Positions 29,999-38,410 of a stretch of 39,094 nt of DNA are shown here, piece by piece (position 1 is the stretch's first letter; each line of letters starts with the position of its first letter). Under the pieces are notes generated by a model. That model did not search any database. It saw only the letters and a program-made list of their open reading frames with translations, and was not told the origin of the DNA. Source of the stretch: Pseudomonas baetica (GTDB taxonomy: Bacteria; Pseudomonadota; Gammaproteobacteria; Pseudomonadales; Pseudomonadaceae); NCBI RefSeq assembly GCF_019733355.1, contig NZ_JAIHLQ010000049.1:1-39094 (forward strand), given 5' to 3'. Both the position numbers and the translations under genes were made by a program.

Positions 29999-32149
29999 AT
30001 GGACGCTGCCGTAGAAACTGTTTCAACTGCTAATACCGAGCTTTGTGTTACCGACATCTCGATTTCTGATCAGATTAACGGTAGCGGAGACTCCCAAGAG
30101 AGTGACGGAAGGCTCCGTCTCAGCTACATAGTGCCACCAGCATTCCGGCAACCAATGGTAAATCAGGCAGCCTGGACCACTTGGTATGGCTCTCCAAAGG
30201 CCATCGCTGACGTTACCGATGTTTTGATGCGGTTACGTAGCCCGAAGCTCAATAACGTTCGGGGCCTAGCCACTTTCAACCTGCCCAAAGGGCGGAGTGT
30301 GCCCCCGGCAACGATAATGCTTAGTTTTCTGGGCGTTGCCGAGCACCGGCACATTGTGGCCGAGGTTATGGGGGATGAGTTCGATCGCATTGACTTAGGC
30401 TCCAAGCTTGAGTTCAACCTCGGTCAGCTGCTTGGTAATAAGGCCCGCGATCAACTGCGCACCATGGCACAAACCTCCGCTGCTACTGATCTTGTCAGCC
30501 ATATTGAAAGATGCTTCCCGATCATGCGCAGCCTTTTCCAGGCAGGCGTATTTTACCGTGAGCTTGCACTGCCGCTTTTATACCTGGGAGCACTGAAGGA
30601 TCGGCTTGCAGATAGCTCTCAGAAGCTTAATCAGACCGATCGCTTTCGCATTGATATGGCTTTGTCTGTCTTGCTCAATGCACTGCCATCGCCGTTTTCT
30701 GGGGTGATCCTAGGAACCTGTGAGTCGATTCTTAAAGTGTTCCCTGAGCAAGCGGCCAAGGAAGAACGGTTGATCGCCAAGCGGGGTCCAATGGACCCTG
30801 CTGTGCCGCTTGCTGAGCAAATGTCTGAGAACGGGTTTGCAAGCCTCGTCCAAGAGGTTGTGACGTTCCACTACAGTTCGAGCGCAGGTCGAAAGCAACC
30901 ACTCCCAGCCTTGCTCAATGCCGCCGAAGCAGCAGCTTTAGCCTTAAGTCCCGGCGAAAACGTGCTGACTATTGTATACAAGCAATTCTGTGATGACTTT
31001 GCACTCCCTCGATGGAACGCGCTCACTGAGTCATTGCAAAAGCATGCAGGATCGATGGAGGTGCCCTTTGATCACAAGGCTCTCCCGAGGGACCTCATCG
31101 GCCGGGCAATTGAGCAGCCTAAAGGTCACACCTGTGAAGCCGTCCAATTGCTTCGGGGGCTTATCCAGTTCAACCATGCGCATATGGATGTCGAAGCTTT
31201 CACAAAACGCGCAGATAAGCAGTTAGCCAAGGCCCGCGAGTTGGAGTCACAGATCTCAACGTTGGGCGCGAACCTTACCGCGAGCGCGATGATCAAGATC
31301 GCCAGCCTGGCTCAGGCCGGCAGCGAAGAGATCATGGCCAACCGTAATTGGTTCAAAACCGAGGTCGAAAGTCTTTCACCACTGGTACGCACCTGGCAGC
31401 GGTTCTATGAGGAGTGGGATCGTTTGCTGCGTAAAGGTTCGCCTGGTCCAAACAAGCACGCCGCTTCCTTGGCGGTCGTCGAGAAGCTCCACAAGCAGCC
31501 TGCAGCTCCTACAGCGACCTCACCAGAGGTTGAAGACCTTCAAACCCAAATTGAGACTCTTAAGGGCCTGCTTGAGCAGAAGGACATCGACAGCAACGAG
31601 ATGCGTGTTGAGCTCTACAACCTGCGGCTTTTCAAGGAAAACCTGGGTCTGCCCGTTCACCGGCCTGAACCGTTGGCTTTGAACATGGACATGATGCGTC
31701 GCGTAGCTATGCGTGACTCGATTACGCCCACGGACGTACTCATGTTCATCGAATCTGTTTCTGAAGGGCGCGTTGTGGTGCTGGATTCTGCTTGGAAGTC
31801 TGCCAAAGAGGCGGCGTCTTTCCAGCAGACCGGGCGCATGCTGGACGTTATCACCACGATGGTATTTCCGTATTACGATTCGCTTATGGCCGGCAATCCC
31901 GACTCGACGGCACGGGCCATTCTCGGCAACTCGTACTCAGCAAACGAATCTGAAACTGTTAGCTCGCATCGCCGTCTGCGGGCGCAGCGCGAATTTGAAT
32001 ATCAGGGCGAGATCCATTTCTTCGAACGTCACCTCAAGGCTGGCAATGGCGCTGGTCTTGAGGGTATGCGAATTCACTTTGATATCATCGATGGCAAGGT
32101 AGTGATCGCCTACACCGGGCCACACCTGGAGTGCTCATCTAGTAACTGA
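29999..32149 (+). CDS. Large protein of unknown function with coiled coil and conserved-looking C-terminal module
   Basis: Not recognised over its full length. The 716-residue product is soluble and mainly helical, with no membrane segment, no P-loop and no obvious catalytic motif. A coiled coil covers about residues 508-548. The last 45 residues (666-710) form a compact module: FEYQG, FFERHLKAG, MRIHFD, then GKVVIAYTGPHL. I recall this type of ending (a YxG...HLKxG...RIHF...VVIGxxGxHL pattern) from other uncharacterised bacterial proteins, but cannot name the family. The start ATG has AGGA 7 bases upstream. It follows the triple-HTH gene by 75 bp and converges with the Hfq-like gene 8 bp downstream. 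Best seen as the effector half of a two-gene unit of unknown role. Confidence 0.7.
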   Translation: MDAAVETVSTANTELCVTDISISDQINGSGDSQESDGRLRLSYIVPPAFRQPMVNQAAWTTWYGSPKAIADVTDVLMRLRSPKLNNVRGLATFNLPKGRSVPPATIMLSFLGVAEHRHIVAEVMGDEFDRIDLGSKLEFNLGQLLGNKARDQLRTMAQTSAATDLVSHIERCFPIMRSLFQAGVFYRELALPLLYLGALKDRLADSSQKLNQTDRFRIDMALSVLLNALPSPFSGVILGTCESILKVFPEQAAKEERLIAKRGPMDPAVPLAEQMSENGFASLVQEVVTFHYSSSAGRKQPLPALLNAAEAAALALSPGENVLTIVYKQFCDDFALPRWNALTESLQKHAGSMEVPFDHKALPRDLIGRAIEQPKGHTCEAVQLLRGLIQFNHAHMDVEAFTKRADKQLAKARELESQISTLGANLTASAMIKIASLAQAGSEEIMANRNWFKTEVESLSPLVRTWQRFYEEWDRLLRKGSPGPNKHAASLAVVEKLHKQPAAPTATSPEVEDLQTQIETLKGLLEQKDIDSNEMRVELYNLRLFKENLGLPVHRPEPLALNMDMMRRVAMRDSITPTDVLMFIESVSEGRVVVLDSAWKSAKEAASFQQTGRMLDVITTMVFPYYDSLMAGNPDSTARAILGNSYSANESETVSSHRRLRAQREFEYQGEIHFFERHLKAGNGAGLEGMRIHFDIIDGKVVIAYTGPHLECSSSN

Positions 32150-32157
32150 TCGAAGCA

Positions 32158-32691
32158 TCAATTACCGTCGTCGCCCTTTACTTCAGATGGCGTCGACGGT
32201 TTATCTTTTGGGGCGACCATCTTCGACCTCATAGTCTTCTTCACCGTCACCTCCACTGCGCCCGGTGCCTTTTTCGGGACTGTTGGTGTTGGACTGGCTT
32301 TCCCGCAAAGGGCAGGTCTTGGTTTGCGAATTGGTGCAGTGCCCACCTGTGCGCTTGCAAGCATCTCGGCTTTCTTTTTCTTGCGCGCTTTTTTACGGGT
32401 GATGTGATTCCCTCTCCCTTTGTACTCAAGGAAAAGTGGCAATATTTCTTCTGCGCGAACGAGAGCAATGTAGGACTTCGGGATCATCTTAGGGATTTTC
32501 TCTACGCGCGTTGCGCCTAGGAGAATGCACTTCCGGTCGTGATCCACGATCTTCCCCTGCAACGCTCGACCTGAGTCGAGGTAGACCTTGATTAGAATTT
32601 CGTTGCGCTGACAATAATCTAAAAAACGATCCTGCTCATTTGTCGACCGATCGTGTTGGGGTATAGCTCGATCGGAATGCTCGTTCGTCAT
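32158..32691 (-). CDS. Hfq-like (Sm-fold) RNA-binding protein with long basic tail
   Basis: The N-terminal part follows Hfq closely: QDRFLDYCQRNE (Hfq QDPFLNALRRE), then IKVYLDSGRALQGKIVDHD (Hfq VSIYLVNGIKLQGQIESFD), CILLGATR, and a second Sm motif changed to IPKSYIALVRA where Hfq has YKHAIST. Hfq hexamers bind small RNAs and mRNAs; the loss of the YKH motif suggests altered RNA binding at the proximal face. A Lys-, Ala- and Pro-rich tail of about 80 residues follows (KKARKKKK and similar blocks), far longer and more basic than a normal Pseudomonas Hfq tail. The preferred start is the ATG at 32691, 7 bases after AGGA; an ATG at 32724 is in frame. A tandem 14-bp repeat lies upstream. Confidence 0.8.
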   Translation of the reverse strand: MTNEHSDRAIPQHDRSTNEQDRFLDYCQRNEILIKVYLDSGRALQGKIVDHDRKCILLGATRVEKIPKMIPKSYIALVRAEEILPLFLEYKGRGNHITRKKARKKKKAEMLASAQVGTAPIRKPRPALCGKASPTPTVPKKAPGAVEVTVKKTMRSKMVAPKDKPSTPSEVKGDDGN

Positions 32692-32728
32692 GCAGCCGTC
32701 CTGGTCGCTAATTTTTCTGGCCATCGTT

Positions 32729-32756
32729 CATATGGACACCTGCATATGGACACCTG
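32729..32756. repeat. Two tandem 14-bp repeats upstream of the Hfq-like gene
   Basis: CATATGGACACCTG occurs twice without a gap (32729-32742, 32743-32756). It lies 38 to 65 bases upstream of the preferred start on the minus strand, where promoter or operator elements would be. Either a slippage duplication or a repeated regulator site. Confidence 0.7.
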
Positions 32757-33040
32757 TGAACGTCAATGCACACATAATACGACCGAAAGTGATGGCATAA
32801 CAGTGCGCGCCGCGAATTGGGCACGGCAAATGGCCACACATCCACAGTTTTTGGTGGTATTCCGTCAAAACTAAAAATTCTTCAGTGAGGTGATTACCAG
32901 CCGTGCTGTGGCTTAGGTATTGGTCAAGGCTGAAGGTTCGGCTCCTACAAACAATATACCTATTATTCGTAGGAAATGTCGTACACACAGTGTAGATCAA
33001 TTGGCTGCAACCCGCGTCGCACGGGCTTTGCTACGGCACC

Positions 33041-33466
33041 TCAGAATGGATCGCGTGGCCTTGGCGTAACCGACGCAGCAAGGCTATCAATAATCAAGAT
33101 CAGTTCAATCAGGTCGCAGTATGGGACGCAGCCTTCGCCGTATTTTTTCCATATGAAGGACTTCAGCCCCTCAGGCCAGTCCTCCATCATGTAAAGGGCT
33201 TGGTTTGAAACCATACCTAAACGCCGTTCAGTTTCGTTCGGTGAGCAATCCCTAGGTCCAATGGTTTTGTGCACCCGTACCCAAAGAGACTTGAACCCGT
33301 CTCTATACGACTCTGGAGCATCATCAAATGGCGTCCTGAACTGATCCGAGTCGACTAGTGCAACATCGGATTTTGGCTCAGCACTCTGTGAATCAATCGA
33401 ACTCAATGGTGTCGTTGATTTCTGATTACGCCGGCGCTCTAGGTATGGCTGGAATGCAATGATCAT
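33041..33466 (-). CDS. Hypothetical soluble protein
   Basis: Not recognised. The start is set at the ATG at 33466, 4 bases after GAGG; the open frame reaches 33517. The 141-residue product has a basic N-terminus (FQPYLERRRNQKS), a polar low-complexity part, and a C-terminal helical region (GLKSFIWKKYGEGCVPYCDLIELILIID) with two Cys. It has no export signal. It is followed on the same strand by a 350-bp gap and the Hfq-like gene. The gap is AT-rich with a weak dyad (CCTAC / GTAGG, around 32943-32972) that may mark the promoter region of the Hfq-like gene. Confidence 0.55.
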   Translation of the reverse strand: MIIAFQPYLERRRNQKSTTPLSSIDSQSAEPKSDVALVDSDQFRTPFDDAPESYRDGFKSLWVRVHKTIGPRDCSPNETERRLGMVSNQALYMMEDWPEGLKSFIWKKYGEGCVPYCDLIELILIIDSLAASVTPRPRDPF

Positions 33467-33753
33467 CGGACCTCGCGTGCTGTCGGATTGTGGCCTACGG
33501 CTCCCCGAGATTCTCAAGCTAACCCAGCTGTCCGCAACCCAAACCTCAATCTCGAATTTGGTTGGGGTGTTTCGGGTTGCTGGCTAAATTTGCCCGGTTA
33601 TTCTCCTCTAAGACCTTCAGCATCGCCTGAAGCGCTTGTCTCTCCGTGCGGGAACTCGTTACCGCCGGCCTCAAGCGAACCGTCATAAATAGCCATTGCT
33701 GGACTGTGGCTCAATCAATATGCGGGCTTGGTGCCCAGCCTAAAGGAATGCCA

Positions 33754-34110
33754 ATGTTAGTATCGATGATCGGAGCTCTCGCTCAACCTGTTGCCTTGGC
33801 CATGTCTCTGTATTCCAGCGCCGAGTCGCTCACTACGGTGATGCTGCACCAGGAGGCCCCTGTTGCAAAGGTAGCCACAGTAAAGGCTGTTGCAGCTACC
33901 AAGGAAGAGCTTTCTGAAATTACTGCCCCGGGCATCCAGCTCAGCCAATACCTGACACCAGCTGGCAAAGCCTCAATGTGTGCTGCATTGGCCCAGACAC
34001 TGGGAACTAAGAGCACGTCGGCAGCTATGAATCAGGCCATGCGTGACTGTTACCCCGAAGCCTCCAACACCAAGGGTGTTGAGAGCACTATCTCAACGAA
34101 GGCCCTCTGA
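33754..34110 (+). CDS. Hypothetical small protein, possibly exported
   Basis: Not recognised. The open frame reaches back to 33646, but the ATG at 33754 has AAGGA 6 bases ahead and is preferred. The 118-residue product begins MLVSMIGALAQPVALAMSLYSSA, which looks like a signal or anchor segment, then a low-complexity Ala-, Val- and Thr-rich stretch, and a C-terminal region with two Cys (SMCAALA and MRDCYPE) that could pair in the periplasm. A possible terminator lies about 130 bp downstream. The 266 bp upstream (33488-33753) hold nothing else I can support. Confidence 0.5.
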   Translation: MLVSMIGALAQPVALAMSLYSSAESLTTVMLHQEAPVAKVATVKAVAATKEELSEITAPGIQLSQYLTPAGKASMCAALAQTLGTKSTSAAMNQAMRDCYPEASNTKGVESTISTKAL

Positions 34111-34238
34111 CAGGCCACCTAAATGTCCATTGGCGCATGGGTCTTCACTTTTCAGGCTCATGTCGCCTCTCACTCGATCTAGTCAGATATGCGAGCCATC
34201 AATTATTGAATTTAGTCCTAGCCCTGCTGGATAGCACC

Positions 34239-34257
34239 CCCTCCAGCTTACGGAGGG
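34239..34257 (+). terminator. Possible terminator
   Basis: CCCTCC-agcttac-GGAGGG forms a 6-bp GC-rich stem with a 7-base loop; a TTTTT run follows 13 bases later. It lies between the small exported-type gene and the PLD-family gene. Separation from the T run makes it a modest candidate. Confidence 0.4.
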
Positions 34258-34329
34258 TCCTGACTTCGTTTTTCTGCGGTAACTAGCGGCCCATGTAAAC
34301 TGGCTGTTCACAGCAGCTAGGTTTTCGGC

Positions 34330-35601
34330 ATGCCCACCTTTCCCGTCCACACCAATGGGCCTTCCAAGGACTACGTCCTTTCGGCCTATAGTCTCCTACT
34401 TGAATCCGCTTCAGTGCTAAGGCTCGCTGCGCCGTATTTCAATCGATCTGATGAGATTATCAAGGCCGCGCGCCGCGGTGCGACCGTACAGCTTCTAGTT
34501 GGCCTCAACTCGGCAACTCATCCAGGCGAACTGGCGAAGGTTGTCGCCGAACCCAACTGTACGGTGCATTACTTCACAGATGGCTTCCACTCAAAGGTTT
34601 TCATTGGAGATGACAATCAGGCAATGCTTGGATCAGCGAATCTCACTCAGGGAGGACTGGTCCAAAACCGCGAAGCAACGATCACGCTGGATCAGCCCCA
34701 CGACGAGGCTCGCATAGCTGCGCTGCTACTGCATTTCGCCGAGCTTTGGGATGATGCAGCCATATTGACGCCGGCAGAGCTCAGCAAGTTTCGAATTATC
34801 TGGGAATCGACAAAGAAGTTGCCCTCTGCAGACGCCCTGTTCGACAAGGGCCTGGCCCCCGTCACGCCTACCAACGTTTTGGTAGGTAGTGAAAAGAAAT
34901 CACCACAGCGCCTATTCCTGGCTGACATGCAAAAGCTCATTTACAGCCAGTACATGCCCGCGTTTCGTGAGGTTGCCTCATTCTTGGAGAGTGGTGGGTA
35001 TCGTCGACCTGAGCTCGCTAGTTTGGATATTTCGGCTGAAACCAACAGGTTCCTAAACTGGTGTCGCCTTACTCTGATTCTCGATGATGAAACCTGGAAG
35101 GAAGCGCCGGAGCTGGACCCGGCGGCGCGGCTTACAAAATTGGCGTCGATCTCTCAAGCGTGGGTAGATACGAGGGATCCCCGTATTGAGTCCGGCTACG
35201 TAAGTTCACAAAACCTTCTGCACCAGGTGTTTGGATCACCTGAGGCTATAGGTCAAAGCAGTCAGGAGCTGCTTACAGAGGGACTGCTGCAGGTGCATGC
35301 CTTCTCGGAGTTACTACGGTTTACCCGCGGGGGCTTGGCTCAGCTACCTGTGGTCTTTTGGAAGGACAACGGCGGCGACGTCACCCGGGTGAAAGCAAGC
35401 CTTACACATCTCCTATATGGGAAGGACGACTTTGCCGTCAGGATCTGTGACTTGCTGTGGTCTGAGAACTACAGACTGTCCAAAATTGGGAAGTTCTGCT
35501 CATTGGAGCTTGTCGGGATGGTCAAGCCTCACGAGGCGCCTCCAATCAACAGCAGGATGGCCAAGTCCCTGAAATTTCTAGGGCACAACGTCCGGGTTTA
35601 G
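34330..35601 (+). CDS. Single-HKD phospholipase D superfamily protein (probable nuclease)
   Basis: The first 130 residues form one PLD-type domain. It contains LRLAAPYFNRSDEIIKAARRGATVQLLVGLNS, then the HKD motif FHSKVFIGDDNQAMLGSANLT (H87, K89, D94, G101-S102, N104), then REATITL. A single HKD per chain means two chains must pair to make an active site, as in the Nuc endonuclease and some restriction enzymes. The remaining 290 residues are helical, resemble nothing I know, and may recognise the substrate. Related PLD-nucleases occur in restriction and anti-phage systems; with Fic and CoiA-like genes nearby, a defence task is possible. The ATG has only a weak AGG site 9 bases ahead. No helicase or methylase adjoins it. 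Confidence 0.82.
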   Translation: MPTFPVHTNGPSKDYVLSAYSLLLESASVLRLAAPYFNRSDEIIKAARRGATVQLLVGLNSATHPGELAKVVAEPNCTVHYFTDGFHSKVFIGDDNQAMLGSANLTQGGLVQNREATITLDQPHDEARIAALLLHFAELWDDAAILTPAELSKFRIIWESTKKLPSADALFDKGLAPVTPTNVLVGSEKKSPQRLFLADMQKLIYSQYMPAFREVASFLESGGYRRPELASLDISAETNRFLNWCRLTLILDDETWKEAPELDPAARLTKLASISQAWVDTRDPRIESGYVSSQNLLHQVFGSPEAIGQSSQELLTEGLLQVHAFSELLRFTRGGLAQLPVVFWKDNGGDVTRVKASLTHLLYGKDDFAVRICDLLWSENYRLSKIGKFCSLELVGMVKPHEAPPINSRMAKSLKFLGHNVRV

Positions 35602-36147
35602 GCCAGACCAACCACTCGACGCTCGACCGCTCCCAAAGCGAGCCATCCGGACTATCCCTGTCAGCATATGTCCGACTCACTGAATCGGGCAGTGTCAGCT
35701 TGGCATCGGCCACTGAGTCAATTCGGGGGCAGCGCCAGTGACTGAGTGAGGATTGAGCCGCCACGCTGCGCCGGGTGTGACTGCAAACTCCGGCTGCGGA
35801 GGTTCCAATCATGGGACTGCGCTCCGGCGCTTATGTCCTGCACATCAACGCTGTGAAAGTTGCTTAGCCGAGCAACCGAGACTTGGGCCTGGCAGGACGC
35901 GAAACAAAACACGTTACCAGCCCTCTTTTCGCTGATGTCAGGCTGCCATGCTTAAATCGTTGCCGTAATACAGCCGACAGGTAAACACACGACGACCACT
36001 ACACAGATTCCCGTCGCGCCGATATGCGAAAGACCTAAAAAACGTGGTTCTGCGCCCATTTTCGGTTAATATTTTCTGAGTGATCTGGGCATATTTTAAG
36101 AAAATTCTGGCTCTGTTAAAAAAATCTAGCCAAAGACAGGGGGAATA
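35602..36147. other. 546-bp region without a supported gene
   Basis: Between the PLD and Fic genes I find no frame with both a start site and credible protein character. The right half (about 36035-36125) is markedly AT-rich, with ATTTTCT / AGAAAAT arranged as a loose inverted repeat, and probably holds the Fic promoter. The left half looks like worn coding sequence but matches nothing I recognise. Confidence 0.5.
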
Positions 36148-37647
36148 ATGGGAAATATGGTGGGTTACGCCCATTTGATCAATGAGATGAGGCTGAAGGC
36201 TATCGGGGTAAAGAACCCAGCACTCGTTCAACCCGTCACCCGCATTGAGCGGATCAACGGCGCGCTTGCAGTACCGCAGGCGGTTGCGCCGGAGGCTGGG
36301 GATTTTCTCGCCCACATCATCTTTGCGCTCAAACATGAGGGCGTCAACCTCTCTATTTTGGCGCAGGCTCTGCCTCGCATTGAAGCTCGAATCCTTGTCG
36401 AGGCCATAACCCAATCTCCCAGCAGCGGCTATCTGCGCAAAGTCTGCTTCCTCTGGGAAGCCTATTCCGACTTATTACTGGACTACACGGACAAGCCTCG
36501 GGGCCCTGGCGTCCTGCTGTTTGATCCAGAGCGGTACATCACGGGCCCATCGGTGCGAAACAACCGCTGGCGCGTGGACTTCAATGGTCTTGGGACGCTC
36601 CAATATTGCGCGACGGTAGAACGCACGCCTGAGGTTCAGGCCCTGCTTGAATACGACATTCTCGGCCGTTCGAAAGAGTTCATTGCCTCCTTGCCTAAGG
36701 AAATGATGGATCGCGCCATAAACTGGGCGTACCTGAGCGAAACAGATTCTTCATTTGCGATTGAAAAGGAAGCACCAAGCCAGCAGAAGTCAGAGCGTTT
36801 TGTTCAATTACTGCGCCAGGCACATGACCGCCAGCCGCTTACCGAAGACTACTTGGTTTCTTTGCAAAACAATGCGATTTCCCAACCGCTCGAATGGGCG
36901 GTGGCCTTCCGGCATGAACAAAACCACCTGACCAACTCCTTTCGAGGAGCGGCGGGGGTCACCTATATCCCCCCCCCTCCAGATCTTTGCCGGGAGCTGA
37001 TGTTCGAACTCATGGCCTTCGCAAACCGTGCACCCTTGGAGCTTGACCCGCTGGTGGCCGCCGGCATTGCCTCATTCGGGTTCGTCTTCTTGCACCCCTT
37101 CATGGATGGGAATGGGCGACTGTCGCGCTTCTTGATACACCAGGCATTGTGCTGCAGTGGTGCGCTGGAGAACGGCTTGTTACTTCCTGTCTCCGTGGCC
37201 ATGAAACGAGAGGAGCAACGCTATCTAGAAGCTCTGCAGAGCTTCTCAAAACCTGCACGGCAATTCTGGGACGTTCGTTGGATCGATGCCGACAACATGT
37301 CGCTTAACTTCACCGGCGACCCAAGCCTATATCGCTACTGGGATGCGACTGAGTGTGTGGCCTTCACGCTGGAAATGGCCAAGCGGGCATTGGAAGTCGA
37401 ACTTAGGGAAGAAACTGAGTATTTGCAACGATACGACACCTTGCTCAAGGTGGTTAATGACAACTATGACGTGCGCGGCAACCTCTTGAGTAAGCTGATT
37501 ATGCAGTGCTTAGACCAGAACGGGGTCGTATCAAAGGGTCGGCGCAAGCAATACAACGGGTATATCCAAGAGGAGGTTTTCGACTTCCTGGAAGGTCACG
37601 CCCAGGCCCTTCTGGCAGAAGCCTACACAGAGCCCGACGACGAATAG
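36148..37647 (+). CDS. Fic-domain protein (probable AMP-transferase), class II-like
   Basis: The 499-residue product has the Fic core motif HPFMDGNGRLSR at residues 316-327, matching HPFx(D/E)GNGRxxR. Fic enzymes use His as base and the GNGR loop to bind ATP, most often moving AMP to a protein hydroxyl. An upstream segment, SSFAIEK at about 201-207, fits the N-terminal inhibitory helix (S/T)xxxE(G/N), with E206 as the blocking Glu but Lys in place of the final Gly or Asn. That places it among self-inhibited class II Fic proteins. The flap region before the core (GVTYIPPPPDL) is typical. The last 100 residues may be a winged-helix domain. AGGGGGA precedes the ATG. Targets unknown. Confidence 0.9.
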   Translation: MGNMVGYAHLINEMRLKAIGVKNPALVQPVTRIERINGALAVPQAVAPEAGDFLAHIIFALKHEGVNLSILAQALPRIEARILVEAITQSPSSGYLRKVCFLWEAYSDLLLDYTDKPRGPGVLLFDPERYITGPSVRNNRWRVDFNGLGTLQYCATVERTPEVQALLEYDILGRSKEFIASLPKEMMDRAINWAYLSETDSSFAIEKEAPSQQKSERFVQLLRQAHDRQPLTEDYLVSLQNNAISQPLEWAVAFRHEQNHLTNSFRGAAGVTYIPPPPDLCRELMFELMAFANRAPLELDPLVAAGIASFGFVFLHPFMDGNGRLSRFLIHQALCCSGALENGLLLPVSVAMKREEQRYLEALQSFSKPARQFWDVRWIDADNMSLNFTGDPSLYRYWDATECVAFTLEMAKRALEVELREETEYLQRYDTLLKVVNDNYDVRGNLLSKLIMQCLDQNGVVSKGRRKQYNGYIQEEVFDFLEGHAQALLAEAYTEPDDE

Positions 37648-37720
37648 TTCAGCCCAAACCTTAACCCAGGGTACATAGCATTCTCGGCCCCCTGAACCAC
37701 GCCTTGCCGTGTGACCTACT

Positions 37721-37854
37721 AAATAAAGTCTGTCGGAAACCGGTGTTGAGGCACCCAATGCATCGCGCCATTCAACGCACCTACGGCTCTGATTTATAGG
37801 GTAAGCGGCGGATTTCAGCGACAGCATTCAAATGCTCTGCGACAGACTTTATTT
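37721..37854. repeat. 134-bp segment bounded by 15-bp perfect inverted repeats
   Basis: AAATAAAGTCTGTCG at 37721-37735 is exactly repeated in inverse at 37840-37854 (CGACAGACTTTATTT). The likeness continues outward as CTACT and, inverted, CCACG. The inside has no gene. A miniature inverted-repeat element or the joined ends of a larger transposon would look like this. Confidence 0.7.
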
Positions 37855-38058
37855 CGTGGCTACACCTGGCGACAGTGCCACCCAAAGCGTTACCACTAAA
37901 TAAATAACATCATAGCAAAGCGGCCCTATTTTCCTATGGCACCCCTCGAACTACCTGTTACATCTCCTGTGAAACGCTCTTCCTTTAAAAGCGTCCTACC
38001 CGGCCGGCCCAGGTGCACGCCGCACAGGAAAAGCTGGGGGAGAAGCAGAAAGAAAAGG

Positions 38059-38076
38059 GCCTGGCGAAAGCCAGGC
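38059..38076. ncRNA. GNRA-tetraloop hairpin of unknown role
   Basis: GCCTGGC-GAAA-GCCAGGC is a perfect 7-bp GC-rich stem capped by a GAAA tetraloop, set in a purine-rich stretch. On the minus strand the sequence after it is T-rich (CCTTTTCTTTC), so it could end a leftward transcript. It may also be part of a small RNA. Only the hairpin itself is certain. Confidence 0.3.
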
Positions 38077-38257
38077 AAAGGAAAGAAAGGAAAAGCGGTT
38101 AATCAGGTTGGTGGGTAGGTTCAGGCCCAGCAATTCCGAGGGAATTAGGGTTTTGGAGATGGTAGGAGGTGCGCCAAAAAAGCAGATCGACCCCTGCTAT
38201 GATGTTTCGTTTTAAGTCTGATTATGAATTGACTTCTGTTATTTCGGTGGTCCTACG

Positions 38258-38272
38258 AAATAAAAACTGTCG
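38258..38272 (+). repeat. Third, diverged copy of the 15-bp repeat
   Basis: AAATAAAAACTGTCG differs from the pair at 37721 and 37840 at two bases. Together with its flanks (TACG before, CAGG after) it is closest to the inverted copy (CACG before, CAGA after). Just ahead, TTATTTCG and CGAAATAA form an 8-bp inverted repeat with a 9-base gap (38239-38263). It lies about 140 bp before the CoiA-like gene. Confidence 0.6.
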
Positions 38273-38410
38273 CAGGCTGGGCTGTCGTAAATGGTGCGTT
38301 ACCAAGTTAGTATCCTCCAGTGCTGCTTGCTTCGCTTCGTTCCTGACAGCAGGTTCAGGTAGCGAAGGATCAAATCTAGGCGCTCTGAATTTCAACTGCG
38401 TCATTGGGAC

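Larger units (their letters stand above)
37648..38410. other. 763-bp region with repeats, no supported gene
   Basis: The gap between Fic and the CoiA-like gene holds a 15-bp inverted repeat pair and a related third copy (separate entries), a GNRA-loop hairpin, and purine-rich low-complexity sequence around 38040-38100. A 60-codon Lys- and Arg-rich frame at 37936-38118 lacks a ribosome site and reflects base composition more than a gene. The mix of repeats suggests insertions or remnants of a small mobile element. Confidence 0.55.

Noticed and set aside
35938..36414. 158-codon minus-strand frame overlapping the Fic gene start
   Set aside because: More than half lies opposite the Fic coding sequence, and the rest is AT-rich promoter-like DNA.
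37936..38118. 60-codon Lys- and Arg-rich frame
   Set aside because: No ribosome site, and composition follows a purine-rich tract; no hydrophobic core.
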